Shown piece by piece: positions 18,855 through 26,509 of a stretch of DNA of 64,000 nucleotides (position 1 is its first letter; each line of letters opens with the position of its first letter). The notes below the pieces were generated by a model. That model was given only the letters and a program-made list of their open reading frames with translations. It searched no databases and was not told where the DNA came from. A program made the translations under genes and the position numbers. The DNA is from Pseudoxanthomonas sp. J35. GTDB taxonomy: Bacteria > Pseudomonadota > Gammaproteobacteria > Xanthomonadales > Xanthomonadaceae. Location of the stretch: contig NZ_KI911337.1 of the NCBI RefSeq assembly GCF_000513995.1, positions 2,067 to 66,066 on the forward strand. Reading direction: 5' to 3'.

Positions 18855-19828
18855 CGCGCCTCCTTGCCTTCGCGCAGTGCCCGCAGCTGCAGCAGGGTGC
18901 TGTCGACCAGGGGCGACTGCGGCTGCAGCGGGGCCTCGCGCATATCGTCGAGTTCCTGCCGCACTTTCCGCGATTCCGGTGAATCCGGCCACAACCGCCC
19001 GATCCACATCGCGCTGCGGTTCAGCGCCGTGTGGAAGCCGTCAACGTCGCCGCGTTCCAGCGCGGCGCGGGCGAGGGTCAGTTCGACCTGCAGCGCATCC
19101 TCGCCCTGGCGGCGCTCGGCCTCGCCCATGAGCGCGTCACTGCCGGCCGGGCGCACTTCCAGCAGCGGGGCGAGCAGGCGCTGCCACAGCGGGCGCCGGG
19201 CGTCGGTGGCGACGCTGGCGTGGTGCGGGAGCGTGGACAGCGCCTCGACCACCGCCTCCAGGCGTTGCGCCAGTGCGGCGCGCGGGCCGGGGCCGAGCGC
19301 GTCCAGCGCGGCGCGTTCGGCCGCCAGGGTCTGGCGCAGGTTGAGCAGGCCGGGGTCTTCGAGGCCTTCGAGCATGGTCGCGGCCAGCGCGTAGGCGCGG
19401 CGCGCGCCGTCGATGTCGCCGGCCACGTGCAGGCGCTGGGCACCGAGCACCAGCAGCAGTTCGGCCTCGTCCAGGCGCAGGGCCTGGTGGCCCTGGCGGG
19501 CGCGCGCATCGAGCCGCGCCACGCTCTCCTCGAGCAGGGCGTTGCGTTGGCCGAGGCCGAGGACCTCGTCGCGCAGCACGCGGTTGGACGCGGCGGCGTC
19601 CTGCAGCAGGCGGCCCTGGGCGCGCAGGTCGGCGCGCAGGGTGTCCAGGCGCTGGCCGAGGGCGTCAATCTGGCGGGCGTCCTCGATCGCGCGTTCCTGC
19701 GCCTGTTGCTGGCGGGCCTGCCAGTCGTGCCAGCCATACCAGGCGGCTCCGCACAGCAGCAGCACCAGCAGCAACGGAAGCAGCGCGCGCCAGCGTACGC
19801 GCGCGGCGACGGGGGAAACTTCGTCCAC
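18851..19828 (-). CDS. hemX: HemX, uroporphyrinogen-III C-methyltransferase-like membrane protein
   Basis: The family is named after uroporphyrinogen methyltransferases but lacks that enzyme's domain; it is thought to support haem enzymes at the membrane. The protein has one membrane helix (about residues 14-31), a coiled-coil region (about 35-120, rich in Gln, Arg and Leu heptads), and a helical C-terminal domain. I prefer the GTG at 19826-19828 (325 aa), because AAGGA lies seven bases upstream. A GTG at 19924 would add 32 residues without a ribosome site. It lies between hemD and hemY in one operon. Confidence 0.85.
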   Translation of the reverse strand: MDEVSPVAARVRWRALLPLLLVLLLCGAAWYGWHDWQARQQQAQERAIEDARQIDALGQRLDTLRADLRAQGRLLQDAAASNRVLRDEVLGLGQRNALLEESVARLDARARQGHQALRLDEAELLLVLGAQRLHVAGDIDGARRAYALAATMLEGLEDPGLLNLRQTLAAERAALDALGPGPRAALAQRLEAVVEALSTLPHHASVATDARRPLWQRLLAPLLEVRPAGSDALMGEAERRQGEDALQVELTLARAALERGDVDGFHTALNRSAMWIGRLWPDSPESRKVRQELDDMREAPLQPQSPLVDSTLLQLRALREGKEAR

Positions 19829-19943
19829 GGGAGCGTCCTTGTCCTGGGAGCGCCTGTCGCGCCGTCGAACGTGACGCGCGTCGCACCGGCGATCCTGTGG
19901 GAAAGGATCGCTTGGCGCTTTCACGCCCGCAAGCGGCGGCCGT

Positions 19944-20699
19944 TCAGCCCTGCAGCGCCTGCGCCGCGGCGGCGGCGAGCGCGGCCGGGCGCGGGCTGCC
20001 GGCGACGACGGTCCGGCTCCAGCCCAGCTCGCCGGCGCGCTCGGCCAGGCGCTGGCTGGCGGCGGCCACGGGCATGCGCTGCAGCGCGGCCCGGGCCGCG
20101 GGCGGCAACTGGTCCAGTACCAGGCGCAGGGCTTCCTCGCTGCTCAGCGCGATGGCGGCCGGAGCGTCGAGGGACTCCAGGCGGGCGATCGCCGCGGCGG
20201 GCAGGGGCAGCGGCACGCGTTCGTAGACGTCGGCGCGTTCGACCACCGCGCCGCGCTCGACCAGGGTCGGCGCGAGCAGGCCGCGGCCGCCGGGGGCGGT
20301 GACCAGGCCGACGCGTTCCGGCGCCGCCAGTGCCGCCAGGGCCAGCAGGCCCTCGCTGTCCATCCGCGACGGGGCGACGACGCTGGCGATGCCGGCGCGG
20401 CGCAGCGCGGCGGCGGTGCCCCCGCCCACCGCCAGCCAGTGCTGGCCGGGCCGGGCCTGTAGCGTCTGCAGCCCGGCCGCGGCGCGGACCGCGGCCGGGC
20501 TGGTGAACAGGACCACGGGGGCGCGCAGGGCGGAGGCCAGTTTCTGGCGACTGGCCTGGTCGGTGCGGGGTTCGAGTTGCCAGGGCGACAGCGCCAGCAG
20601 GCCGCCGCCGTGGCGCGCGGCGGCGCGGCGCAGGGCGCGGTGCTCGCCCCGTGCGCGCAGCGAGACCAGGTACCAGGCGGGCGGACGCGATGCGTTCAT
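19944..20699 (-). CDS. hemD: Uroporphyrinogen-III synthase
   Basis: The enzyme closes hydroxymethylbilane with ring-D inversion to give uroporphyrinogen III, the common precursor of haem and sirohaem. The 251-residue protein has the two-domain HemD pattern: VVLFTSPAAVRA in the first half, GLVTAPGGRGLLAPTL in the hinge region and AIALSSEEALRLVL in the second half. Sequence is poorly conserved in this family, so the call also rests on the hemX-hemY neighbours. The ATG lies only 7 bases after a CATAAT -10-like box on its own strand (20704-20709), suggesting a very short or absent leader. hemC is not adjacent here. Confidence 0.9.
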   Translation of the reverse strand: MNASRPPAWYLVSLRARGEHRALRRAAARHGGGLLALSPWQLEPRTDQASRQKLASALRAPVVLFTSPAAVRAAAGLQTLQARPGQHWLAVGGGTAAALRRAGIASVVAPSRMDSEGLLALAALAAPERVGLVTAPGGRGLLAPTLVERGAVVERADVYERVPLPLPAAAIARLESLDAPAAIALSSEEALRLVLDQLPPAARAALQRMPVAAASQRLAERAGELGWSRTVVAGSPRPAALAAAAAQALQG

Positions 20700-20744
20700 T
20701 GCGGCATTATGCGGGCCCCGCGCCTCCCCCCGGACCGAACCTCG

Positions 20745-21200
20745 ATGAGCTCCGACGATTCCCTGGCCGCGCTGCGCGCGCGCCTGCACCTGATCCCGCA
20801 GGTGCGGTCCATGCACGCGGAGCTGGTCGCCGAGGAAGGCGGGCGCATGCGCATGGCCGCGCCGCTGGCGCCGAACGTCAACGACAAGGGCAATGCCTTC
20901 GGCGGCAGCCTGGCTTCGCTGATGACCCTGGCCGGCTGGAGCCTGGCGACGCGGCGCCTGGAACAGGCGGGGATCGATGCGGAGGTCTACGTGGCCGACA
21001 GCCAGATCCGCTACGTGGCGCCGCTGTACGGGGACCTGCAGGCCGAGGCCTGGCTGGAGGAGGGCGACTGGGAGACCTTCGTGGACACCTTCCGCCAGCG
21101 CGGTCGCGCGCGCTGCCGTATCGCCGCCTGCATCCGCCTGCCCGAGGGTGGGGAGGCGGCCACCTTCAGCGGGCGCTTCGTCGCCCTGGCCAGGGCCTGA
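20745..21200 (+). CDS. Hotdog-fold thioesterase-like protein (YiiD C-terminal type)
   Basis: The predicted acyl-thioester hydrolase has an unknown substrate. The 151-residue protein has a hotdog-type central helix segment (NDKGNAFGGSLASLMTLAGW) followed by a beta strand with VADSQIRYVAPLYGDLQAEA, as in the thioesterase domain seen at the C-terminus of E. coli YiiD. The ATG at 20745 is 45 bp from the divergent hemD start, so the two promoters overlap. No partner gene suggests a pathway. Confidence 0.75.
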   Translation: MSSDDSLAALRARLHLIPQVRSMHAELVAEEGGRMRMAAPLAPNVNDKGNAFGGSLASLMTLAGWSLATRRLEQAGIDAEVYVADSQIRYVAPLYGDLQAEAWLEEGDWETFVDTFRQRGRARCRIAACIRLPEGGEAATFSGRFVALARA

Positions 21201-21212
21201 GGTCCTGCTAGC

Positions 21213-21644
21213 ATGCGGGCCATGCGCATCCCATGGCTCGTGTCGCTGTTCCTCCTGCTGGTGGCCGTCGCGGCCCCGGCCAGTGCCGCCGGGGCGCGGC
21301 AGCGGGCCAAGCTGGACGAGGTCCAGGTGGCCTACGCTTCGGCCTTGCGCTGGAGCGATTACGAGTCGGCCTGGCAGCTGGTCGATCCGGAGGTGCGGGC
21401 GCAGCGGCCGCTGACGGGCCTGGAGCTGGAGCGTTACAGGCAGCTGCAGGTCTCCAGCTACCGCGAAGGCGGCAACGGGGTGCTCGACGACGGCACGGTG
21501 GTGCGCGCGGTCGAGGTGGGCGTGGTCAACCGCCACACCCAGTCCGAGCGGGTGATCCGCTACGAGGAGCGCTGGCGCTGGGACCCGGAAGCCAAGCGCT
21601 GGTGGCAGATGGCCGGGCTGCCGGACTTCTGGGAAGGGCTCTGA
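21213..21644 (+). CDS. Small exported protein of unknown function
   Basis: The 143-residue protein has a signal peptide (positive start MRAMR, hydrophobic core, cleavage near ASA-A at about 28). A mature part of about 115 residues follows, with several conserved-looking Trp and Tyr (ALRWSDYESAW, YEERWRWDPEAKRWW). The pattern resembles small periplasmic alpha+beta domains that follow the sequence Y-A-x-A-L-R-W-x-D-Y, but I cannot name a family. It begins 12 bp after the thioesterase-like gene and is probably co-transcribed with it. A second ATG three codons in is an alternative start. Confidence 0.75.
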   Translation: MRAMRIPWLVSLFLLLVAVAAPASAAGARQRAKLDEVQVAYASALRWSDYESAWQLVDPEVRAQRPLTGLELERYRQLQVSSYREGGNGVLDDGTVVRAVEVGVVNRHTQSERVIRYEERWRWDPEAKRWWQMAGLPDFWEGL

Positions 21645-22210
21645 GATCCAGGCTTCTCTCCCGGTGGGAGAGAGGCCAGCCCGCGTAGCCCCGTAGCCCG
21701 GACAAGTGGAGCGCATCCGGGACCCTGGTGCGGGAATCGCTGGCGGGCGGATCTTCCCGGCGGCGGCCTGCGGCTTTGGCCGTGATGCGCTTCTGCGAGG
21801 GGAAAGCGTCGGGCGGGGCGGCGTCGGAGGGAGCCGCGACAGTGCGGGGGTATCCCGCATCGCGCGGTTCCGCCGTCCATGGCTCCAACGCGCGAGCGCA
21901 GGCCTCCATGGCCTGCTTGCGGGATACCCCCGCACTACCGCGTCTTCGGGCGCTTCGAGCTCGCGGCTCCGCTTCCTCCCGTCTCCCCCGGGAGAGGACG
22001 CAGGTAAGGGTCGGGTGCCAGCCCGCGTAGCCCGGATAAGCGAAGCGCATCCGGGGATCCGGGCAGGAGAAGCCCTGGCGCGTCTTCGGGTGCGTTTGGG
22101 TCGTGGCTTCGTTCCTGGTCCCGCTCACGCGGGCTATGGGGCGGGCTGGCGGCCCGGGGCCGTGCCTGTGCGACAATCCCCGCCCTTTCCCGATTGCCGA
22201 TCCGACTGCC
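21645..22210. repeat. Composite repeat island (R2 palindromes plus a long inverted repeat)
   Basis: No gene is supported in this 566-bp region. It has a CTCTCCC/GGGAGAG palindrome at about 21655-21673 and R2 palindromes in the same orientation at 21693-21721 and 22027-22055. A long hairpin lies between them: AGTGCGGGGGTATCCCGCA at 21841-21859 and its exact complement at 21918-21936. Another CCCGTCTCCC/GGGAGAGG-type element is near 21985-22003. Part of the block (about 21790-21875) is homologous to 14955-15020. Confidence 0.8.
21841..21936. repeat. Long stem-loop with perfect 19-bp arms
   Basis: The arms at 21841-21859 and 21918-21936 are perfect inverted repeats of 19 bp; the loop is 58 bp. 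It is flanked by two R2 palindromes in direct orientation, giving a structure like a bacterial interspersed mosaic element. Confidence 0.85.
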
Positions 22211-22648
22211 GTGAATTTCGAGACCCTGATGGCCTTCTTCGGCCGCCACCCGATGCTGTCGCTGGCGCTGGCGGGCCTGACCGTGGCCATCGTCTACACC
22301 GAGATCGCCCGGCTCTTCCGCGGCTACAAGGCGCTCAAGCCGGCCGGGCTGACCGAGCTGGTCAACCAGGAAGGCGCGCTGGTCATCGACCTGTCGGCCA
22401 TCGCCGACTTCGAGAAGGGCCACATCGCCGGCAGCAGGAACGTCATCCCCAGCCAGTTCGACCCGCAGTCCAAGCTGCTGGCCGGGGCGAAGCAGTCGCC
22501 GGTGGTGCTGGTCTGCCGCAACGGCATGGCCTCCGATTCGGCGGCCAGGAAGCTGAAGAAGGCCGGTTTCGAGCGCGTGTACTGGCTCGAGGGCGGCACC
22601 GCCGCCTGGGAGGCCGCGGGCCTGCCGCTGGTCAAGGGCCGCAACTGA
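22211..22648 (+). CDS. yibN: Rhodanese-like membrane protein (YibN type)
   Basis: The 145-residue protein has one N-terminal membrane helix (about 15-33) and a rhodanese domain. The active-site loop is [10 protein letters not shown], the cysteine being the expected sulfur carrier. Rhodanese domains transfer sulfane sulfur; the exact partner of YibN is not known. The GTG at 22211 is chosen because the helix follows at once, as in E. coli YibN (143 aa). The order yibN-secB-gpsA matches E. coli except that grxC is missing between yibN and secB. Confidence 0.88.
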   Translation: MNFETLMAFFGRHPMLSLALAGLTVAIVYTEIARLFRGYKALKPAGLTELVNQEGALVIDLSAIADFEKGHIAGSRNVIPSQFDPQSKLLAGAKQSPVVLVCRNGMASDSAARKLKKAGFERVYWLEGGTAAWEAAGLPLVKGRN

Positions 22649-22743
22649 GCTTCCGGCCACGCCCGGGCGGGCGTGCCATAATCCGGCGTTCACTACCGAT
22701 CTAGACGATCGTTTCCATACAAGCCAGTCCTGGAGTTCCCGAA

Positions 22744-23274
22744 ATGTCCGACGAAACCACCAACGGCGCCGCCGCCCCCGCCCCGCAGGATGCCGCTGCC
22801 GCTGGCCCCGCTTTCAGCGTCGAGAAGATCTACGTCAAGGACGTTTCGTTCGAAGCTCCGGGCGCGCCGGGGATCTTCAACGAGCAGGGCCAGCCGGACC
22901 TGCAGCTGAACCTCAACCAGCGCGTGCAGCGCCTGAACGATGCCCTGTTCGAGGTCGTGCTGGGCGTCACCCTGACCTGCAAGGTCGGCGACAAGACCGC
23001 TTACGTGGCCGAAGTGCAGCAGGCCGGCGTGTTCGCGCTGGTGGGCCTGCCGCCGCAGGGCATCGACGTGCTGCTCGGCACCCAGTGCCCGAACATCCTG
23101 TTCCCGTACGTGCGCCAGCTGGTCAGCGACCTGATCCAGGCCGGCGGCTTCCCGCCGTTCCTGCTGCAGCCGATCAACTTCGACGCACTGTACGCCGAGA
23201 CCCTGCGCCAGCGCCAGCAGCAGGCGGGCGGCCAGGCCGAACTGGCCTCGGCCGAGCCGGCCGGCAACGCCTGA
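22744..23274 (+). CDS. secB: Protein-export chaperone SecB
   Basis: This cytoplasmic tetrameric chaperone keeps precursor proteins unfolded and hands them to SecA. The 176-residue protein has the SecB core ([58 protein letters not shown]). It has an Ala/Pro-rich N-terminal tail and a Gln/Ala-rich C-terminal tail. A CATAAT box at about 22676-22681 could be its own -10 element. gpsA follows after 23 bp. Confidence 0.97.
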   Translation: MSDETTNGAAAPAPQDAAAAGPAFSVEKIYVKDVSFEAPGAPGIFNEQGQPDLQLNLNQRVQRLNDALFEVVLGVTLTCKVGDKTAYVAEVQQAGVFALVGLPPQGIDVLLGTQCPNILFPYVRQLVSDLIQAGGFPPFLLQPINFDALYAETLRQRQQQAGGQAELASAEPAGNA

Positions 23275-23297
23275 GCCGCGACGGTTCCCGCGGCGCC

Positions 23298-24320
23298 GTG
23301 ACACGCCCCGCCTCCGTAGCGGTACTCGGCGCCGGGTCCTGGGGCACGGCGCTGGCCACCCTGGTCGCGCGCAATGGCCTGGCCACCACGTTGTGGGGCC
23401 GGGACGCCGCGATCATCGAGGCGATCGACCGCGACCACCAGAACCCGCGCTACCTGCCCGGCATCGAACTGCCGGGCAGCCTGCGTGCCACCACCGACCT
23501 GGCCGCGGCCGTGTCCGGCTGCGACTGGGTGCTGGTGGTGGTGCCCTCGCATGCCTTCACCGAGACCCTGCACGCGCTCCAGCCGGTGCTGCCGGCCGGT
23601 GCGGGCGTGGCCTGGGCGACCAAGGGCTTCGAGCCCGGGTCCGGCCGCTTCCTGCATGAAGTGGCTGCCGACGTGCTCGGCCCCGGCGTGCCGCTGGCGG
23701 TGGTCACCGGTCCGTCCTTCGCCAAGGAAGTCGCGCTCGGCCTGCCGACCGCGGTGACCGTGCACGGCGCCGACCAGGACTTCGCCCAGGTCGTGGCCGA
23801 TGCGCTGCACGGTCCGGCCTTCCGCGCCTATACCGGCAACGACATGGTCGGCGCCGAGCTGGGGGGCGCGATGAAGAACGTGCTGGCGGTGGCCACCGGC
23901 GTGTCCGACGGCATGGAGCTGGGCCTCAACGCCCGCGCCGGCCTGATCACCCGCGGCCTCAACGAAATGCTGCGCCTGGCCGCGGCGATCGGCGCGCGGC
24001 CGGAGACTTTGATGGGCCTGGCCGGCCTCGGCGACCTGGTGCTGACCTGCACCGGCGATCTGTCCCGCAACCGCCGCCTGGGCCTGGCCCTGGGCCGGGG
24101 ACAGGAGCTGGAGGAAGCGGTGCGCCAGATCGGCCAGGTGGTCGAATCGGTGCAGACCGCCGACGAGGTCATGCGCCTGGCCAACCGCCACGGCATCGAC
24201 CTGCCGATCTCCGCCGGCGTGCAGGCGGTGCTGCATGGCGAGATCACCCCGGTCGACGGGCTGCGCCAGCTGCTGGCGCGCGAACGCAAGCCGGAATACC
24301 CGGACACCCTGTTCCGCTGA
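23298..24320 (+). CDS. gpsA: Glycerol-3-phosphate dehydrogenase [NAD(P)+]
   Basis: This cytoplasmic enzyme reduces dihydroxyacetone phosphate to sn-glycerol-3-phosphate for phospholipid synthesis. The 340-residue protein has the NAD(P) fold GAGSWGTA at 11-18, [14 protein letters not shown], the catalytic-lysine segment [11 protein letters not shown], and the substrate region [14 protein letters not shown]. The GTG at 23298 is used because it opens just before the Rossmann fold; the frame upstream is a shadow of secB. It ends the yibN-secB-gpsA cluster. Confidence 0.97.
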   Translation: MTRPASVAVLGAGSWGTALATLVARNGLATTLWGRDAAIIEAIDRDHQNPRYLPGIELPGSLRATTDLAAAVSGCDWVLVVVPSHAFTETLHALQPVLPAGAGVAWATKGFEPGSGRFLHEVAADVLGPGVPLAVVTGPSFAKEVALGLPTAVTVHGADQDFAQVVADALHGPAFRAYTGNDMVGAELGGAMKNVLAVATGVSDGMELGLNARAGLITRGLNEMLRLAAAIGARPETLMGLAGLGDLVLTCTGDLSRNRRLGLALGRGQELEEAVRQIGQVVESVQTADEVMRLANRHGIDLPISAGVQAVLHGEITPVDGLRQLLARERKPEYPDTLFR

Positions 24321-24362
24321 GCCGTCGCGCGTTCGCGCGCGGCCTGCCCCGCTTTTCGTCAG

Positions 24363-24394
24363 GCAAAGAAAAGGCCCGGCTTGCGCCGGGCCTT
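24363..24394 (-). terminator. Rho-independent terminator of ax21 (minus strand)
   Basis: A 10-bp perfect stem AAGGCCCGGC / GCCGGGCCTT with a TTGC loop lies at 24371-24394. On the minus strand it is followed by TTTTCTTTG, a good U-tract, so it ends the ax21 transcript. It may also stop read-through from gpsA. Confidence 0.85.
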
Positions 24395-24482
24395 GGCTGG
24401 CGTGGGGGGAGGGGCTCACGCCAGCGTGAGGCAGCCGGGAGCAGGGGAGAGAGGTACCGCCCCCGGCCTTGCTGCTCGGGTC

Positions 24483-25037
24483 TTACCAGGTGTAGCGCGG
24501 GCCGACGAACCACTGGGTGTCGCCGTCGACGAACTTCACGTCGCCGCTGATGGCCCAGTTGGCGTTGAACTTGCCGAGCGCGCCGACGCGGCCGTAGAAC
24601 TCGCCGTCGTACTCGTCGCCGTCCTCGTAGCCGGCCATCACGTAGCCTTCGAAGTTCGGGTGCAGCGAACCGCGCACGCCGACCTCGGCGCTCCAGCCGT
24701 CGTAGTCGAAGCCGCGGCCGGCATCGAACTTCTCGTAGGCGACGCGGGTGACCAGGTCGGCGCGCGGGGCGATCTCGCGGTTGTAGCCGACGCCGAAGCG
24801 GTACTGGTCGAAATCGATCGAGGTGTGGTCGATCTCCTGGTTGCTGTAGCCGCCGAACAGGTGGAAGTTCGGGGCGATGGCAACCGAGCCGTTCAGGCCC
24901 CAGCCGTCGGCGTCCGCACCATCGGTGTTGGTGGCCGCGTAGCCACCCTCGACGTAGTTGTAGGACACGCCCTCGGCGGCGGAGGCAGCGAAGGGGGAGG
25001 CAACCAGCAGGGTCAGGGCAAGCAGGGACTTCTTCAT
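24483..25037 (-). CDS. ax21: Ax21 family outer-membrane/vesicle protein
   Basis: The 184-residue protein has a signal peptide (MKKSLLALTLLVASPFAASA). The mature part alternates aromatic and polar residues in beta-strand patterns (YNYVEGGYAAT, FHLFGGYSNQE, YRFGVGYNRE, WAISGDVKFV) and ends in an aromatic (YTW). That is typical of an 8-stranded outer-membrane barrel. This is the Ax21 type found across Xanthomonas, Stenotrophomonas and Lysobacter. Papers that claimed it as a quorum signal or immune elicitor were retracted, so a structural or vesicle-associated outer-membrane role is the safer statement. Confidence 0.9.
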   Translation of the reverse strand: MKKSLLALTLLVASPFAASAAEGVSYNYVEGGYAATNTDGADADGWGLNGSVAIAPNFHLFGGYSNQEIDHTSIDFDQYRFGVGYNREIAPRADLVTRVAYEKFDAGRGFDYDGWSAEVGVRGSLHPNFEGYVMAGYEDGDEYDGEFYGRVGALGKFNANWAISGDVKFVDGDTQWFVGPRYTW

Positions 25038-25185
25038 TGTTCTATCGACCTCTATGTCGGTTATCAGTCCGGCCCTTTGTGGCGGCCGGTGAGCGCAATT
25101 ATTCGCGCCGCCCCGGAATCGACCCTGAATATCAAACTGACCAGTACATAAATTAGGCGGCCAGAGCGGGAACTTCCGGACTGGA

Positions 25186-25662
25186 TCAGTTGCCGCCGGC
25201 GAACCCGTGCTGGCGCCAGGCTTCGAACACCACCACCGCCACGCTGTTGGACAGGTTGAGGCTGCGGTTGTCCGGGCGCATCGGCAGGCGCAGGCGCTGG
25301 CTTTCCGGCACCGCCTCCAGCACGTCGGCAGGCAGGCCGCGGGTTTCCGGGCCGAACAGGAAGGCATCCCGGTCGGCGAAGCGCGGCTGGTCGTGGCGGA
25401 CCTGGCCGCGGGTACTGAGGGCGAACAGGCGCGGCGGGCGGAGCGCGTCGAGCGCGGCTGCCAGGCTGCGGTGCACCTGCACGCTTGCGAATTCGTGGTA
25501 GTCCAGCCCGGCGCGCCGCAGCTGCTTGTCCTCCATCGCGAAGCCGAGCGGCTCGATGAGGTGCAGGCGCGCGCCGGTGTTGGCGCAGAGCCGGATCACG
25601 TTGCCCGTGTTGGGCGGGATCTCGGGCTGGTAAAGCAGTACGTCGAAGACAGGAGCTTGCAT
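25186..25662 (-). CDS. trmL: tRNA (cytidine(34)-2'-O)-methyltransferase
   Basis: This SPOUT-class enzyme 2'-O-methylates the wobble base of tRNA-Leu isoacceptors using SAM. The 158-residue protein begins VLYQPEIPPNTGNVIRLCANTG (shown here in part: LLYQPEIPPNTGN) and has the knotted SAM site FGPETRGLP and RSLNLSNSVAVVVFE. The ATG at 25660-25662 is chosen over one eight codons upstream because the family motif starts about residue 7. It is monocistronic and upstream of ax21 on the same strand, 148 bp away. Confidence 0.94.
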   Translation of the reverse strand: MQAPVFDVLLYQPEIPPNTGNVIRLCANTGARLHLIEPLGFAMEDKQLRRAGLDYHEFASVQVHRSLAAALDALRPPRLFALSTRGQVRHDQPRFADRDAFLFGPETRGLPADVLEAVPESQRLRLPMRPDNRSLNLSNSVAVVVFEAWRQHGFAGGN

Positions 25663-25716
25663 CGCGGCGATTGTACGGGCCGCCAACCCGCCGGCGCCCG
25701 TGCGCCGGTCGGGTCT

Positions 25717-26127
25717 TCAGCGAGCGGCGGAGGCCGACACCGTCTCGTTCAGCAGGCTGGCGGCCAGCTGCGCGGTCAGGGCCTCGGTGCGCTCGGCGGC
25801 GACGATGGCGGCGCGCTCGGCGGCCTGCTGCGCGGTCGGGCGGACGTAGATCGCCGGCAGGTCGACGATGCGGGCGACCATGGCCTGGGCGGCCAGCTCG
25901 GTGCGCAGGGCGGCGTCGGGGCGGACGGTCACGGCCGGCAGGTCGACGATGCGGTCGACGCGGGCGCTGGCCAGCTCGGCGCGAAGGTCGGCATCCGGGC
26001 GGACGGTGACGGCCGGGAGGTCGACGATGCGGTCGACGCGCGGGGCCTCGACGGCCTGGACGTTGGCGACGGCAGCCAGCGACAGGATCAGGGCGGCCGA
26101 CAGGGACTTGGCGTTCTTGGCGTTCAT
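25717..26127 (-). CDS. Secreted small protein with three IVDLPA-type repeats
   Basis: I do not recognise a family. The 136-residue protein has a signal peptide (MNAKNAKSLS, then a hydrophobic core, cleavage near VQA-V at about 25). Three near-identical tandem units follow, with the core RIVDLPAVTVRPDA in the first two and RIVDLPAIYVRPTA in the third, each followed by an Ala/Glu-rich helix. At DNA level the repeats are also almost identical, implying recent duplication. The C-terminal third is a predicted Ala-rich helix. A good promoter (26165-26193) lies upstream. A frame extension to 26193 is less likely as it removes the signal-peptide start. Confidence 0.75.
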   Translation of the reverse strand: MNAKNAKSLSAALILSLAAVANVQAVEAPRVDRIVDLPAVTVRPDADLRAELASARVDRIVDLPAVTVRPDAALRTELAAQAMVARIVDLPAIYVRPTAQQAAERAAIVAAERTEALTAQLAASLLNETVSASAAR

Positions 26128-26164
26128 GGCGTGCTCCGGTGTTGTGTAGATGTGGTGTGGTAGT

Positions 26165-26193
26165 AATGTAATACACCTAATCAGCCTGTGCAA
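26165..26193 (-). promoter_or_regulatory. Sigma-70-type promoter of the small repeat protein
   Basis: On the minus strand, TTGCAC (26193-26188) and TACATT (26170-26165) are separated by 17 bp. Transcription would start near 26158, about 30 bp before the start codon. The region is markedly AT-richer than its surroundings. Confidence 0.65.
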
Positions 26194-26323
26194 GGAAGAT
26201 CTGAAACTTCTCCTTCTCTGTTCACCGATGGTTCAGCATTAGTCGGTGACCCGCTTGCGCGCCGCAAAGCAATGCACAAGCCGTGCCAACCGCAAGCGAT
26301 TGATCTGAAAGGAATTGATGGAG

Positions 26324-26382
26324 TGTCCGCAGTGTCCGCGCGAGGTGGCGGACGTCCGCAGGAAGCGGACGGGGGGCGGACA
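26324..26382. repeat. Array of six GTCCGC/GCGGAC half-sites
   Basis: Within 59 bp there are GTCCGC at 26325-26330, 26334-26339 and 26354-26359, and GCGGAC at 26348-26353, 26365-26370 and 26376-26381. The two middle ones form the perfect palindrome GCGGACGTCCGC (26348-26359), and the array is roughly symmetric about it. The outer sites read TGTCCGC and GCGGACA. This looks like a multi-dimer protein-binding site rather than a coding feature. Confidence 0.65.
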
Positions 26383-26509
26383 GCGGCTGGAAAAGCGCGT
26401 GGGAGGTGTACTGGTCGGCCTCGAATCGGCACGCGAAGGAGGCGATGCGGTTCCCGATCGCCTGCCAGGCTCTATCTGCAGGAAGTACGGCGCCGTCGGC
26501 GCCGGCCCG

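Larger units (their letters stand above)
26128..26509. other. Gene-free region upstream of the small repeat protein
   Basis: This 382-bp gap holds the promoter at 26165-26193 and the GTCCGC/GCGGAC array at 26324-26382. A GGCGCCG/CGGCGCC hairpin just before 26510 may end the SDR transcript. No protein-coding gene is supported; the low-GC part at 26190-26310 codes for nothing recognisable. Confidence 0.6.

Noticed and set aside
24483-25037. Ax21 as a secreted quorum-sensing signal
   Set aside because: The main claims for that role were retracted. The sequence shows an outer-membrane barrel with a signal peptide and nothing more.
26324-26382. The GTCCGC array as a CRISPR or iteron origin
   Set aside because: The half-sites are too short and irregularly spaced for CRISPR, and no replication gene is near.
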